The notes under the pieces are model-generated. The model saw only the letters and a list, made by a program, of their open reading frames with translations. It was not told where the DNA came from and searched no databases. From Margaritifera margaritifera (taxonomy: Eukaryota > Mollusca > Bivalvia > Unionida > Margaritiferidae): DNA of 64,000 nt. Below are positions 13,779 to 25,179 of the stretch, piece after piece. Made by a program: the position numbers and the translations under genes. Every line of letters starts with the position of its first letter. Position 1 is the stretch's first letter. The DNA lies in the NCBI GenBank assembly GCA_029931535.1, contig JAQPZY010001536.1, positions 2,611,001 through 2,675,000 of the forward strand, read 5' to 3'.

Positions 13779-13825
13779 ATGGTATCTCTTTTTCTTGTTA
13801 GTGACGTATTATAAGAGGTTTGGTT

Positions 13826-14064
13826 GCTATGGGTTTAACGCCATTTTTTAGCACATGATAGGCTATACATGGCGACCAGTATATCTGGTGGAGGAAGAAC
13901 CCGGGAAAATCCCGTGAAGAACCAACGACCCACGGGAAGCTACTGGCAAGCTTTCTCACATAATCACATTGGCCGAGCCCAAGACTCGAACCCACGCGGA
14001 CAGAGGTGAGATGGTATTGATCGATAAAGGCGAGCGCCTTAGACCACTCGGCCACCCGGGGCCC
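13826..14064 (-). mobile_element. tRNA-Leu-like SINE (copy 1)
   Basis: On the minus strand the head reads GGCCCCGGGTGGCCGAGTGG, then TCTAAGGCGCTCGCC, and a B box GGTTCGAGTC. The A box TGGCCGAGTGG and the TCTAAGGCGC string fit leucine tRNA best. The body includes GTGAGAAAGCTTGCCAGT and ends in GGCGTTAAACCCATAGCAAC, a tail typical of molluscan SINEs. A second copy at 29,544 shares head and body. Confidence 0.88.
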
Positions 14065-14069
14065 CAGGG

Positions 14070-14787
14070 TGCTGTGTAACTATCGATAAGGTAGACTAGG
14101 TATATTTTGAACTCTTGGTAATTAAATTAAATTGAAAAAGTAAAGTCATAGAACTGTACGCCTTAACAGACAGATTAACGACCGTTTTGACTGGGATAAG
14201 GATTATATCATTCAAATATGGACCACATCTGCCACACACTAAATGCACTTTATTTCGTTTGAGGTGGTTAAAAATAAGTTAGCCGTACTTGAGTGGCAAT
14301 AATTCAGGACAGGATGTGACTGCGTTGAGTTATAAAAAAAAAAACCAGCAGCGACATCATTATAACTAATAAATATGCGGAGGTTGGCAATGTGTGAAAA
14401 AGTGAAAAATGGGGATTGCCTTTGGAATAATACAAGTACATTCATTTGGTGCAAGCGTGATAAATTTGTAAGGTGATTGAAAAGTCACCACTGGTATGTT
14501 TGAAACTGGATATTCATTTTAAAATTTAAGAAATGACTTGATCAAAGGCATCCCTTACAGTACCTGCTGACAATGCTGTGATGTTTTATGAATAACCTTC
14601 AGTCTAATATTCTCGAAAACAATTACTCATAAATTAGCAGTAACCTATTTAAAAATGATACCGGATATATTTCATCGTGTGGTGCAACAAACGAGATGTT
14701 TTAACGAGTGGCGAAGCCACGATTTAAAATGTAACATTTGTTTGTACCACAAGATGAAATATATCTGGTATTTAATAATTTTTATTA

Positions 14788-14827
<40 letters not shown>

Positions 14828-15880
14828 CAAAAATTGCCCCTGAATCAAAGCTTTGAAGATTAAACTCACTCTTAAGCATTGGACTCCCAACCCCTTTTCC
14901 TAGTGTCACCTCACTTTCAAGCATATTCACAGGCTCATCATAAAAAATATCAGCCATTTTAGAGAGCGGTAAACCTGGGTTGACCTTCCATGTTGCAATA
15001 AATTACATTTTTGACATTTAGTAAACTATTCTACCCAATATTTACCACAAAGCAAGTCCGATTAAACAAATACATCACACCGGGTTTTACAATTGTTGCC
15101 AAGGTAGTAGATGGGAAATAATTTCGTAGAGACGTGAACGGCGTCGAGTTAACTTTCTTCAACAAAATATAATTTCCATGTCTGAAATGTAATGCAGTTT
15201 CCATTTATTTGTTCTAGTTCACAAAGTGCTCTTTTTTCTTGCTGCAGGTATAACTTCAAATGGAACGCACAATCAAGCGTCGCATGGCATGATGGGAACT
15301 CTTGTATATTCACATGTGAAAAGATAAGGATATATTTTTCACGCGTGAAAATATTGGAATGAAAAATATGAAAAATGAGTTTCCAATAATTTTCTATATT
15401 TCACACTTAAATATATAATAACTTTTAGATGAAATGTGTATGACCAAGGAACCTTAGCAATACATAGCTTTCTCCAGTTTTATAATTCAACTATGGATAA
15501 AATAAAGAGGGTTTTATAAACCAGAACTGAATGTCAATATCTTATATCGCTGGAGCGAAATGCATGTATATTCTTTCATATGAACAATCTTTTAGAACCT
15601 GAAAATGATTATGAACCCTTCCAAAAGTGTATCAGAACTTCCGTTTAAAATGTTCGAGAAAATAGAATGACCTCAAGCCTTGATTGTACTCGAGACTGAA
15701 GAAGGGTCACTGATGAAGTAGTATTTGTGTTCCTTGATTAGAAATAATCTAATCCACAAGATAGCAATCAATAAATAGTTCTGACACTGACCAGGTATAT
15801 CTGCCTGACTTCATGACTTCTGCTGCTTATTGGAGCCAAAGGCTGAAAAGGGACATGTGATAAAAAGTAAATCCAATTAT
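14070..15880. other. No gene seen; (TTA)n at 14,790-14,824
   Basis: AT-rich DNA without convincing coding sequence. It holds a TTA microsatellite (14,790-14,824) and two short palindromes near 15,312-15,350 (TTCACATGTGAA and TTTTCACGCGTGAAAA). Confidence 0.45.
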
Positions 15881-15884
15881 ACAA

Positions 15885-16300
15885 GACTCTTTACCGTCTA
15901 AAGCAGCATCAATTGATGATCCTCGTGTGTGATCCTATAGGGGAAGAAGTGTTTTACAATCGTGTGGTCCAATACTGTCGCTGACTGACAACCCTGTAAC
16001 CAAAGACTAATGGCTTCCTGGGCAACACTCTTCACTTACGGATCCGATGGCCATATGCCGCCAAGAAATGGACAAGGAATATCGATCCTGTTCACATTAA
16101 AGCTTTAATCCACGTCAACTTACACTGCGGCATCCATTAATCACTCATTTCAACGGGTTGATCAGTAAAAGCAAACACATCGTGACAATCGACTTTAGAA
16201 ATATTTATCCGTAATATGAGAGACACGATGTGTTGTTTTCGCTTTTTGTCGCATTCGCTGAAGTATAAACCAAACGCGATCATTACAAAGATAATATTCA
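15885..16300 (+). repeat. Dispersed repeat module R1, copy 1
   Basis: It shares many short blocks, in the same order and orientation, with 31,625-31,990 and 57,340-57,790. Shared blocks include CTGACTGACAACCCTGTAAC, CAAAGACTAATGGCTTCCT, GATCCGATGGCCATATGCC, ATATCGATCCTG, and ATCGACTTTAGAAATATT near the right end. No ORF is conserved between copies, so a non-coding element is likely. Module R2 follows about 320 bases downstream. Confidence 0.65.
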
Positions 16301-16396
16301 TTTTCAAACACCATAAGATATTTTATATTACAGAAAACGCTTTTGACAACCCGCTGACAGAAGCAAGATTCATTAGACTTATTGTAAGACCTATTA

Positions 16397-16446
16397 AAGT
16401 GTGTATTGTGTTTTAAGGAATAAAGTGTGTATTGTGTTTTAAGGAA
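16397..16446. repeat. 26-bp direct tandem duplication
   Basis: The unit beginning TAAAGTGTGTATTGTGTTTT is present twice head to tail without mismatch. Confidence 0.9.
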
Positions 16447-16619
16447 ACATGATAGATATAACACAATATAAATCATTTTTATATACTTTTAAAGGGCGTA
16501 CTGATTTATAAACAGGCACATGCAATATCGTTATTCATATCTTAATGACCAACTGAGAAAAGTGTTATGGCCATTAAGATAACATTTCTATTTCATTTAT
16601 TCACTGACGAATAAATTTT

Positions 16620-16775
16620 CCCGATTCATCTCGCTACACGAAATCAATCTCGTTACTCCGCTATATTATATAAAGCTTGACCCTGACTGCATCATTCAGT
16701 GATGATCTCTCGAAAGAAATGAAGTGGTCCGCACTAGTAATTGAACTGTCATCAATATGAACTGATGCTCATATA
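16620..16775 (+). repeat. Dispersed repeat module R2, copy 1
   Basis: Alignable by eye with 58,945-59,105 and, more weakly, 36,220-36,370. Shared blocks are TTCATCTC(G/A)CTAC, CCGCTA, TTATATAAAGCTT and GAAAGAAATGAAGT. It follows R1 here and in the other two places, which suggests R1 and R2 belong to one element. Confidence 0.5.
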
Positions 16776-17445
16776 TCTTCCCTGAATGAATACCAGATAA
16801 GTGTTTGGAATGTAAATCATAGGACGCAAATCTGTTTTGTTACATTTTCACTCGTCTAGGAGTTTACTACTAAAGACCAAAAGATAGCTTGGTTGTTTTT
16901 GGCAAATATTAAGGTGTTTCGTATTGAAAAGGACCAAAAACCTTCAAAATTGTAACTTTTTTTCCGTTATTTTTTACTTGCTTGAAGAAAATAGAAGTAT
17001 TACTGTACATTAGATACAATTTTCCAAGTGTGATTTGTAACGTACATGATCATCAGCATAAAACTGATATGTTTCTAATGAAAATCCACGGTAAGATTTG
17101 ATATGCTGTATTTTTGTTCACTTAACATGTTTCCATGACAAACCGGTGAAATAATTCCTAATAAATATACAGGCGTAAAGAGTCATGCGCACTTCGAACT
17201 TTCACACATGTCATAGCACTCTTGTCCTAGGTTTCTTCGCTGACAAGAGGACTAAACCTTTTAGCGACAGAAAACGCTGCTGTCATTACCATGGTAACTG
17301 CATGGAAATATCATAGAAAAAATACATGAATAGTATAACGCAGACACATTTATTTCATGATTGTGACAAATTACGTTTAAACTGCGTTCTTGTCATAACA
17401 AGTAGCAGATCTCTTAAACCAGATCTTTTCATGTTACCAAAAATC

Positions 17446-17528
17446 AATATTGTAAATACGCGTCTTTGATTTTTAGAAGTTTGCTAATACAATAATGTAA
17501 ATACGCGTCTTTGATTTTTAGAAGTTTG
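17446..17528. repeat. 45-bp tandem duplication
   Basis: A unit containing GTAAATACGCGTCTTTGATT occurs twice in tandem with a single-base difference near its start. Confidence 0.92.
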
Positions 17529-17909
17529 CTAATAAAAATCAGATCACAAAAGTTATTGGTAAAAATTAAATGAGCATCTAGAAGGAGGGCTGTTGATGGA
17601 ACAACATTTTCTTTGAAATGAAAATTTTATATAATATTGTTCAAGGAATACCATCGGCTGAATTCAGACCAATCTCTCTGGTCATTTATTGATAGGTATC
17701 ACTAAACAATTTCGTATGATTGGCCCCTGTGTACATTTTTGACTGAAGAGACATTTATACCTTGTATACACTTTTTTCTTCCACACCCCCACCCCTGCAT
17801 CCGTTCATGTTGCACTCACAAGCTGACAATTCTAGTGCAAAAACACATTTGTGGAGATTAAGTTTTGTACTACAATGCGCATGAGCGGCTGTCCATTTTC
17901 ACCTAGCTC

Positions 17910-17910
<1 letters not shown>

Positions 17911-17961
<51 letters not shown>
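17911..17961. repeat. (AAT)n microsatellite
   Basis: About 17 AAT units. It could be the tail of a decayed LINE, since the two LINE fossils in this window end in ATT/AAT runs, but no LINE motif was found next to it. Confidence 0.95.
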
Positions 17962-18830
17962 CTGTATTCCTCCAAGGTGTCATAATTTGTCTAGGGCTAC
18001 ATTATTGCCCTGCAATTAAAACCAGCATGCATGTAATTAGTAAAGAATCTACATCAATACCTACTGCATAAAAGAATACAAATATAACAGAAGATAGTAG
18101 AAATTCTTATAAAAATGCTTGCGCAGCATTGTTGGACGAAGTGTATCAACGCAGCCATATCCCTGTATCAATATCAGATTTCACGCACATTGGATGCTCT
18201 AGTGTGTAGTTTTACTCATCCTTTTTCTGGGCCGCACACAAAACCAATGACTCGCACTTCCGCATTGTGTATGTATTGATTAGAAAACATGCAATCCTTT
18301 CGCAAAGAAGAGAGGAATTTTCAGAGTAGAGAAAAATACATATTATTCATTCAAAGCCATATAAATAGTGGAACACGCAAAGGGGATTTTTCAACTCGTC
18401 TGTTTTACGGAAAGCGGTGTGTATTCTCTTTCACGCATATATCAAAATACGGTTCAGAATCTGAGTAATTTCAGGTAATTACTTGCCATAGATCTGGTTG
18501 CTGCTTTATTCCTAAAAAGTTACAGATATTCGCTAAAGTGGTTATTTCTCAACAGATCTTAGAAGGTGGCTCTCTTGCGAGACGCTCATTCGTTGCACAT
18601 CAACTGATACAAAGCGCCTTCACTAAGGAAACTTTATATTTAATCTGAAAATTTAAGTGGGGGGGGGGGGGGAGAGGCGGCGGTTTTGTAAGAATAGTGA
18701 TCATACATGTTGTTTATTTCTTTTGTTTGCTTGTGTTTTTGTTGTTTTGTTTTTGTTTTTTGTTTTTTGTTAGTGCTGTTTTATTTAGTTTTGTTTATTT
18801 GTTTTTTGTGTGGAGGAGGGTTCTTTCTCT

Positions 18831-18928
18831 GGTAGCAAAGTTTCCCGAATCCCTCGGGTGTGTTGAAACCCTTGCCCTTTGGGCTCGGGCTTCAACAACC
18901 CCTTTGGGACTCGGCGAACGCTGGTACC
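18831..18928. repeat. Imperfect 98-bp inverted repeat
   Basis: The left arm starts GGTAGCAAAGTTTCCCGAAT and the right arm ends CGAACGCTGGTACC. The inner arms GGGTGTGTTGAAACCC and GGGCTTCAACAACCCC pair well around a TTGCCCTTTGGGCTC loop. It is GC-rich against AT-rich surroundings and can form a long hairpin. No target duplication was found. It could be a MITE or part of a larger repeat. Confidence 0.6.
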
Positions 18929-19189
18929 AGAAAAACTAAAATATGACCCCTGTATTATGCAAGATTGACATATTGTAATTATACAGATATATCACAGCTA
19001 CCACGTCCAAATGTTATATGGTCATAAAATCAGGATTGCTCGTTCAAATATTTGTAAATGTATAATTCTTTAAAGCTGAAATAGCAGTTGTTTCTTTAAT
19101 ATCATGCTACAAACTGTTCCATAGTACTGTAATGGGGTAAGAGAAAGGTTTCTTAAAATACTCTGTCCGCACATTTGGTATATATAAAT

Positions 19190-19354
19190 CAGTGGCGTAG
19201 CGAGGCAAAGTGCCGCCCAGGGCCAACTACCAAAATTACGCCCCCACTCCATTCGTATTATTTATGATTTTATGACATATACGGTACTCTTACCAAATTG
19301 CCGCCCCCTAGAAAGTGCCGCCCAGGGCCACCGCCCCCCCCCCCCCCCCCACTG
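19190..19354. mobile_element. hAT-type MITE, 165 bp
   Basis: It starts CAGTGGCGTAGCG and ends in a poly(C) run followed by CCACTG, giving CAGTGG termini. Perfect 8-bp target duplications ATATAAAT flank it (19,182-19,189 and 19,355-19,362). An internal 19-bp direct repeat (AAAGTGCCGCCCAGGGCCA, 19,208 and 19,312) is present. Both features identify an hAT-mobilised non-autonomous element. It sits about 80 bases upstream of the first ATG of the orphan ORF region. Confidence 0.92.
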
Positions 19355-19624
19355 ATATAAATCATGGTTTTCTCTCGACCAATTACATTCATTCAAGTCG
19401 CAGTTAACCGAGCAAGCGAGAGCAAGCCAACTAGCGATGGAAAATAAAACAGCGACAGGAAGCGAGGTGCCCAGCAGGATACCAGCTACCGCTGTAATAC
19501 CAATGCCTGCACTACGGGCTCTTAGAGCCCTAGGTAAACATATGGTGAATAGCTGGAGTTTACGAATGGGCAATTAAAGAACAACTCTCTTATTGATGTG
19601 GACAGCCCAAAAACTAGAGAAGAA

Positions 19625-20386
19625 ATGACGGGGACGTGGGAGTCAGATAGAACGAGGCACATTAGGAAAAGGATGAAGAGGAGGCAGGAAGCCAAACGTA
19701 TAAAACGGCTGGAATCTAGCCACTCGAATCAAAGATTAACAGCACCAGTTTTGATGCAGACCCCAACTTCCAGTCTCTACACCGGCGAGCGGACAAATGC
19801 TTCTCCCCCCCCCACCACCACCACAACAACACAACGGCAGACTGTATCCACAAAAGAGGTCCAGACAGACGACCCCAGAGAAGACGACACCTCCGACTCA
19901 GCCGAAGACTCAAATGAAGAAGAGGTAGAGGAGGAGCAGGAAGTCGAGGAAGAGGAGGAGGGAGAAGTAGGGGAGGAGGAGGAGGAAGAAGTAGACGACC
20001 CAGACAAACAGCGACTGTATAACATGGGGTTGGAAGCAGCCGTAAATTGTACGAAGAAAGCCGGCCACTTCATCTCAGCCGTAAAATACATCGCCTGGAG
20101 GTCGCTGAACACTAGAACCCAACCCTCTACAATACAATGGCAATTTGGAGTACATATTTTGCGAACCTATTATAGGGACACATATACGCAGTACTCCATT
20201 TCCAGCCTGATCGAGGTGGCCAAACAGCTTACGGAGATCCACAGCCTGCACCACTTTCCAAGTGCGAAGTACGATGAACAAAATAGTGCAGAAAGATGCG
20301 TATCTGACGATCTCCGAAGCATGGAATACAGTCTGCCGATAAAAACGGCCCTTTTAAGTGCTAGGGATCTGATATTTGCCTCATAA
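19625..20386 (+). CDS. Orphan acidic-region protein, function unknown
   Basis: A 253-codon ORF from the first in-frame ATG. The frame is open upstream through a GTG at 19,598 to a stop at 19,550, so the true start or an upstream exon is uncertain. The N-terminus is strongly basic (RKRMKRRQEAKRIKR), a likely nuclear localisation signal. A Thr/Pro-rich stretch follows, then a run of about 45 mostly Glu/Asp residues, then about 115 residues of mixed, helix-like composition (KYIAWRSLNT, IQWQFGVHILRTYYRD) ending LLSARDLIFAS. No catalytic motif, zinc finger, signal peptide or membrane segment is seen. The sequence is much richer in G and C than its surroundings and free of stops, unlike the fossils nearby. 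A smaller overlapping-frame ORF (19,437-19,576, starting MENKTATGSEVP) and a basic ORF (20,476-20,661, starting MPTAKIKTTKITK) flank it. It could be a single-exon gene, an exon, or part of an unknown mobile element. I do not recognise the family. Confidence 0.5.
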   Translation: MTGTWESDRTRHIRKRMKRRQEAKRIKRLESSHSNQRLTAPVLMQTPTSSLYTGERTNASPPPTTTTTTQRQTVSTKEVQTDDPREDDTSDSAEDSNEEEVEEEQEVEEEEEGEVGEEEEEEVDDPDKQRLYNMGLEAAVNCTKKAGHFISAVKYIAWRSLNTRTQPSTIQWQFGVHILRTYYRDTYTQYSISSLIEVAKQLTEIHSLHHFPSAKYDEQNSAERCVSDDLRSMEYSLPIKTALLSARDLIFAS

Positions 20387-20669
20387 AATCTCAAGTTAGA
20401 CAAACAACTTTTAAATTGCCTTAACTGATTGGTAGTAAATGCTATTTTTTGCAACTCTAGCATTTTTGCCACAAAATGCCTACTGCCAAAATTAAGACCA
20501 CTAAGATAACAAAGGCAGATTATGAGTCAAGATTGGTATGTTTTCGAAAAGTTAATGTACGCTCAGTACCAAAAATTAACGCTATTAGGCAAAGTTTAGA
20601 ACTTGGTACCACGATATCATGCGACTCTCGCATATTTCCAAACAGGGATAGCCCGTTCTAGGTAAGTGG

Positions 20670-23160
20670 GCAAAATTTTACACAATATAGTGTGGCACGA
20701 AAATGGGTGAAAATGACCCTGGGCTTTCATTCTGACTCCCGAAAGCCCTATTCAGGCGAAAACTGTATCGCCCTGAAAAACACTGATTGGTATACTGGTG
20801 AATTAACTAACGGCGTCGCGAATTCCAAATGAAGACCACCAAATTAACCGGCTACTTTAAGCCACCTTCGCTAGAATTTTTCGGAAAACGTACAAACACG
20901 CATAGTGCACAAAAAAGCTAGTTCTTAGGAAAATTCACAACTTAGGAATATTTGACTCGGATATGTGACTTTCACATCTTTGGCGTTAGGATGGGGACAG
21001 CCCAACTGGAAATAGGAAACTGGGCATAGATTTGACAATAACGAAATAAGGTGACAGCTGTTGGCGGGGGCAGACGGACAGATGGATGGATGGGGGCACT
21101 CGATGCACTTTTTCTTCCTGCGGCTTGCTTTAAAGGCATAAATTAATTCATTTGCGGGAAACCGCACAAATCAATTAGTGCGCAAAAGCGCACAACCCAA
21201 GTTGTCGTACATGCCGACAGGCGAAAAACGACGTTAATTCAAATTCATCATCGACCAATTACTCCTTGTATGAGTGCTCTTTGCAAACTTAAACACATTA
21301 AGATACTTTGGCGCTATATTACTTAAGACCTTGAAAGTAAGAACAGTTTTTTCTAAAAGTAATGTAAACCTTAATTGGCATCCATCTAAGAGTGATGAAA
21401 AGAGATAAAATATCTTTGAGACTTAAATTACCCTGGATGCTTTTTTCTGTAAGTTGTTATATTGTCTCTGCGTGTAAGAAGAATTACTGGGTTCTTCCCA
21501 CACAGTACAGCAGCAGATAGAACGTCGAAACACAACTGTATTTTACGCTTTTAGGATCAACTGATCTGATATATAACCTCTAACTCAATTTGTAATTCCT
21601 ATTTTCTCAGAGACTTTTATAAAGAGTGTTTTAAAGTGGTTGGACCAGAATAAAGTATGAATCAATAAGAATACCTTAAAGTTTGGCACATTTGACAGTT
21701 TCAATTTTTACACTATTTACTGCAAAGTACAATTCTCCACATCTGGCTGGCTGCTCGTTGTACTGAGCAGATAATCATTAACTGAGTTTGCTGTAAATGT
21801 AAGGTAAGTTTATTGCCGTATATTCATTTCATAGCACAACCTAGCTGTTTTATGCATTTATTAATGTCTTCATAGTGAGTACTTTTGTGGAATATCGGTC
21901 CGTTCATTAACCTCTTTCCTCTTCATAAAAGTAATATTTGGGACGCAATTTTTACCGCCTTATATATGAAATATATCCGACTTTGCTCAGTATATGTTCT
22001 TTATAGGGATGAAAAAGTGTGCATATATGAAATTTTCACGCTTTGTGGGGAGGGGATTGGTGAGAGTTTAAAGGTGGTAATCACAGAATAATCGGTTTTG
22101 CCATGATTCTTTTCATTTTTATTACGTTATTTATTTATTTATTTTTTTCTATCTGACGTGTTTAAAATTTGTGCACATATTGATTGTTATGAAGGTTTAT
22201 TTTCGTAGCAGGTTGCGTCAAAAGCGAAAGGGTACATCCTCGACCTGGCCGTAGCTTAAAACTGTTTAGTGCTATCTTAATGTTAATATAGACCCCTGTT
22301 TCCTGTAGCTATAAACATGTTATTTACTCCAGTCTTATCATACAATTTCACAAATTTAATTTTGGGAACAAATTTCAACATGTTATTGGCAATAAAATAT
22401 TTAGTTCTAAAACATGGTAGTTTACAAGAATTCTGTTTACTATCAAGGTCAAATAGTCAAAACGGATAAAAACCGAGTTAATCACCTACTCGAAACAGTC
22501 AGATAGCGGTTTTTGATAGGTTGAATGCCAGAGATTACTTATGGATTAGTGGAAATTTAAAGAATTATCTCTCCAAGAAAAGGAGACGATGCTGTTTATT
22601 TATAATTTCCCATCACCTTTTGTCTTTAAGAAAAAATGGGTCCAGAGAGATCAAAAGTGAATGGTAACAATAATTTAGTTTTAAACAATTAGTATGCATT
22701 AGTAAACCCTTGAGAGTTGTGGATATCTAGTCTGATCGAATACTAATAAGAAAAAGAAGAGGATGAGAGAATGCCACAACAATAAGATTCCAATTTCACC
22801 CATTGGTATTTTTATTCTGTGACCCTCGGTACCAAGTTGAATTTGTCCGGTTAGTAATATATTGCATATGATCGTTATAGCGACCTTCGATATCTTTTGT
22901 AGAAATATGGTTGTTTTCTCCCCCAAAATAAGTGTATCGACTCTTGTACAACATAAATAAATTTATTCGAAAATCTCCAGAATGCAAAGTACAATAAATA
23001 ACTACTAATGCATATTTGCCTAATTAACAAAAGCTCTAAAGAAAAATGTATTCCTTTTTTTTTCTTTTACAAAAATACACATTAAGTTAAAGTCACAAGA
23101 GCATTCAAAAAAGAAGATCGGAGTCCATATTTTCTTAGTAGAATAGTATCAAGTGCTTAT
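20670..23160. other. No gene seen
   Basis: No convincing ORF or repeat. The part 20,670-21,240 keeps a somewhat higher GC content and has short palindromic GTGCGC strings (near 21,175-21,195), perhaps the trailing part of whatever carries the orphan ORF. Confidence 0.4.
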
Positions 23161-23165
23161 ATTAT

Positions 23166-23432
23166 ATCAATATTAGTTACTTTTTCATGGGTAAGAATTA
23201 GGTATCAATATTAGTTATTTTTTCATGGGTAAGAATTAGGTGTCAATATTCGTTATTTTTTCATGGGTAAGAATTAGGTGTCAATATTCGTTATTTTTTC
23301 ATGGGTAAGAATTAGGTGTCAATATTAGTTATTTTTTCATGGGTAAGAATTAGGTGTCAATATTAGTTATTTTTTCATGGGTAAGAATTGGGTTTCAATA
23401 TTAGTTATTTTTTCATGGGTAAGAATTGGGGT
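23166..23432. repeat. 38-bp minisatellite, 7 copies
   Basis: The unit contains TTATTTTTTCATGGGTAAGA followed by ATTAGGTGTCAATATTAG. Copies differ by single bases (GTATC/GTGTC, TTAG/TTCG). Confidence 0.95.
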
Positions 23433-23518
23433 GATTAAAAAAGCAGTCACACGGACATCAGAGCGGAATTTATAGAGAATCAGTACTGAATAATTTATTT
23501 ACAAAAAAGCAAAGATCT

Positions 23519-23599
23519 GTGTGTGTGTGTGTGCGTGCTTGCATGCGTGCGTGCATGCGTGTGTGTGTGTGTGTGTATGTGTGTGTGTGTGTGTGTGTT
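23519..23599. repeat. (TG)n compound microsatellite
   Basis: TG repeats interrupted by a GCATGCGTGCGTGC segment. Confidence 0.93.
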
Positions 23600-24147
23600 T
23601 TGAGTTCGAAATAGAATTGCGGAGCAGACAGGAACTGGGCTCGGCCTGCTAATATTGTTTTTACATGATTGTCATATATTCATAATTAGTATAAAAATAA
23701 ATTGGTAGTTAAATACATCACGAGCGGGGTATTCTTCACGTTATCATTTCTAAATCACATGCGCGTTGGTTAACCGACGAGTCGCATGACATGTGATGTA
23801 AACTACTAATGCAAATGAAAAAGAGAAAACAGTTGATAGCAATTCTAAACATATTGTGTTATTACTTAACATAATAATGCGACTCAATTTTATTCTTGGT
23901 GCTCTCTTGAACTTTAAAAGACAACAACCAAATTATTTACATTTTCCAAGTCTGTACATTAATATTCATATAAATGAAAATATTGTCTCTACATACTCTC
24001 GAGGAAATTGGTCTTTTAGTTATCTGATTTTGGTTAATAAGGTAGATAATTATTACGATAAGAAATAAGTTTGAGCTCCATTTGCATGAGACATAACCAG
24101 TTAGATCAAGAAAAGTGTTTAAAAACTCAAGATAACAAAAATGTGTT

Positions 24148-24249
24148 TTGCCTACTTGGACATTAACTATTATTTGCATACTTTGACATTAACTATTATT
24201 TGCCTACTTGGACATTAACTATTATTTGCCTGCTTGGACATTAACTATT
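24148..24249. repeat. 26-bp minisatellite, 4 copies
   Basis: The unit contains TTGGACATTAACTATTATTT preceded by GCCTAC; copies vary at one or two bases. Confidence 0.93.
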
Positions 24250-25056
24250 AAAGCACTATTGACCATTGACAACACAAACACAGAGACGAGTTGTGAATAT
24301 TTATAAACATATTGCAATGATCATGTGTCGAGCACGTAGCTAAACATGATGCTAGCACAGACACAAAAACTTGTGTAAATGATATGTTTTTTACTGAGTG
24401 GTAATGTTTATGTAATGATAATATGATATCGACGAACTGCAATGTTTTGTGTAATTTATAGATAGAATACAGAGCATTACCATTGAAATGACCTTTTACG
24501 TCGCATTTCTAGCCAAAGAGTTACGTGGCAGCAGGTTATTATAAGACTGACCTATGCGAGGTTATGTGAAATGGAAAGGAGCAATCAACATCAAGAGATT
24601 GAGCTCTGAACATAAAGTGGAAAGACTCTCCAATTAGTTGTTATTCTGTGATCGTAAAATTATCCTCTTAAAGCTAAGGTAAAAAAAGCTATGTGGCTCC
24701 CTACAGCCTTTACTTATAACATTGCGTATTCTTGTGGAATAAAAACGCATATGCCCTTTAAGTATACCTTTGAGTTCCTATGACAGTATGTATGCGTTAA
24801 AACTGAATTTTCGACAACTCGATAAAATGTCTTTTTTCTAACATATTGGCATTCGTATGTTGAATGACACGTAGACAAGTATAGATGGTTGGTTATGATT
24901 CTATTGGGTAAGTTATGCAGAGGGTAACATTTACAGCAAATCACTGAAAACATAATCTATAACACCATAATACACAACATAATGTACAACAACACAATAT
25001 ACTAAATTATTAAATGATAAAAGGCTAGGACGTATTATTAAAAATGGAATCGATTA

Positions 25057-25176
25057 TCTTATAACTTGATTCTAGCTGTGAACTGCAAAGACTCAGATCT
25101 TCCGTCCCATAATGCGCCAGTAGATCTGTGTCTATGCAGTTTGTTTGCCGTTGAACTCGACTTATAAGCGTGTATA
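25057..25176. mobile_element. Palindromic fold-back repeat, short form (copy D)
   Basis: It contains GAACTGCAAAGACTCAGATC, the centre CCGTCCCATAATGCGCC, CAGTAGATCTGTGTCTATGC and the terminus CGACTTATAAGCGTGTATA. It is the single-palindrome form, as in copy A, with a worn left end. It lies over 11 kb from the A-B-C cluster, which shows that the family is dispersed. Confidence 0.7.
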
Positions 25177-25179
25177 AGA

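Noticed and set aside
13798..14055. 85-codon minus-strand ORF starting MAEWSKALAF
   Set aside because: It lies wholly within the tRNA-Leu-like SINE; the frame comes from the tRNA-like head.
15705..15765. CTGATGA...GAAA as a hammerhead ribozyme core
   Set aside because: The segment between does not form stem II and stems I and III are missing.
19716..20472. Minus-strand ORFs with Ser-rich and other frames opposite the orphan ORF
   Set aside because: Antisense shadows of the Glu/Asp-rich coding strand; composition follows from the plus-strand codons.
23166..23432. Regular repeats as a CRISPR array
   Set aside because: Units are contiguous without spacers and the setting is eukaryotic; it is a minisatellite.
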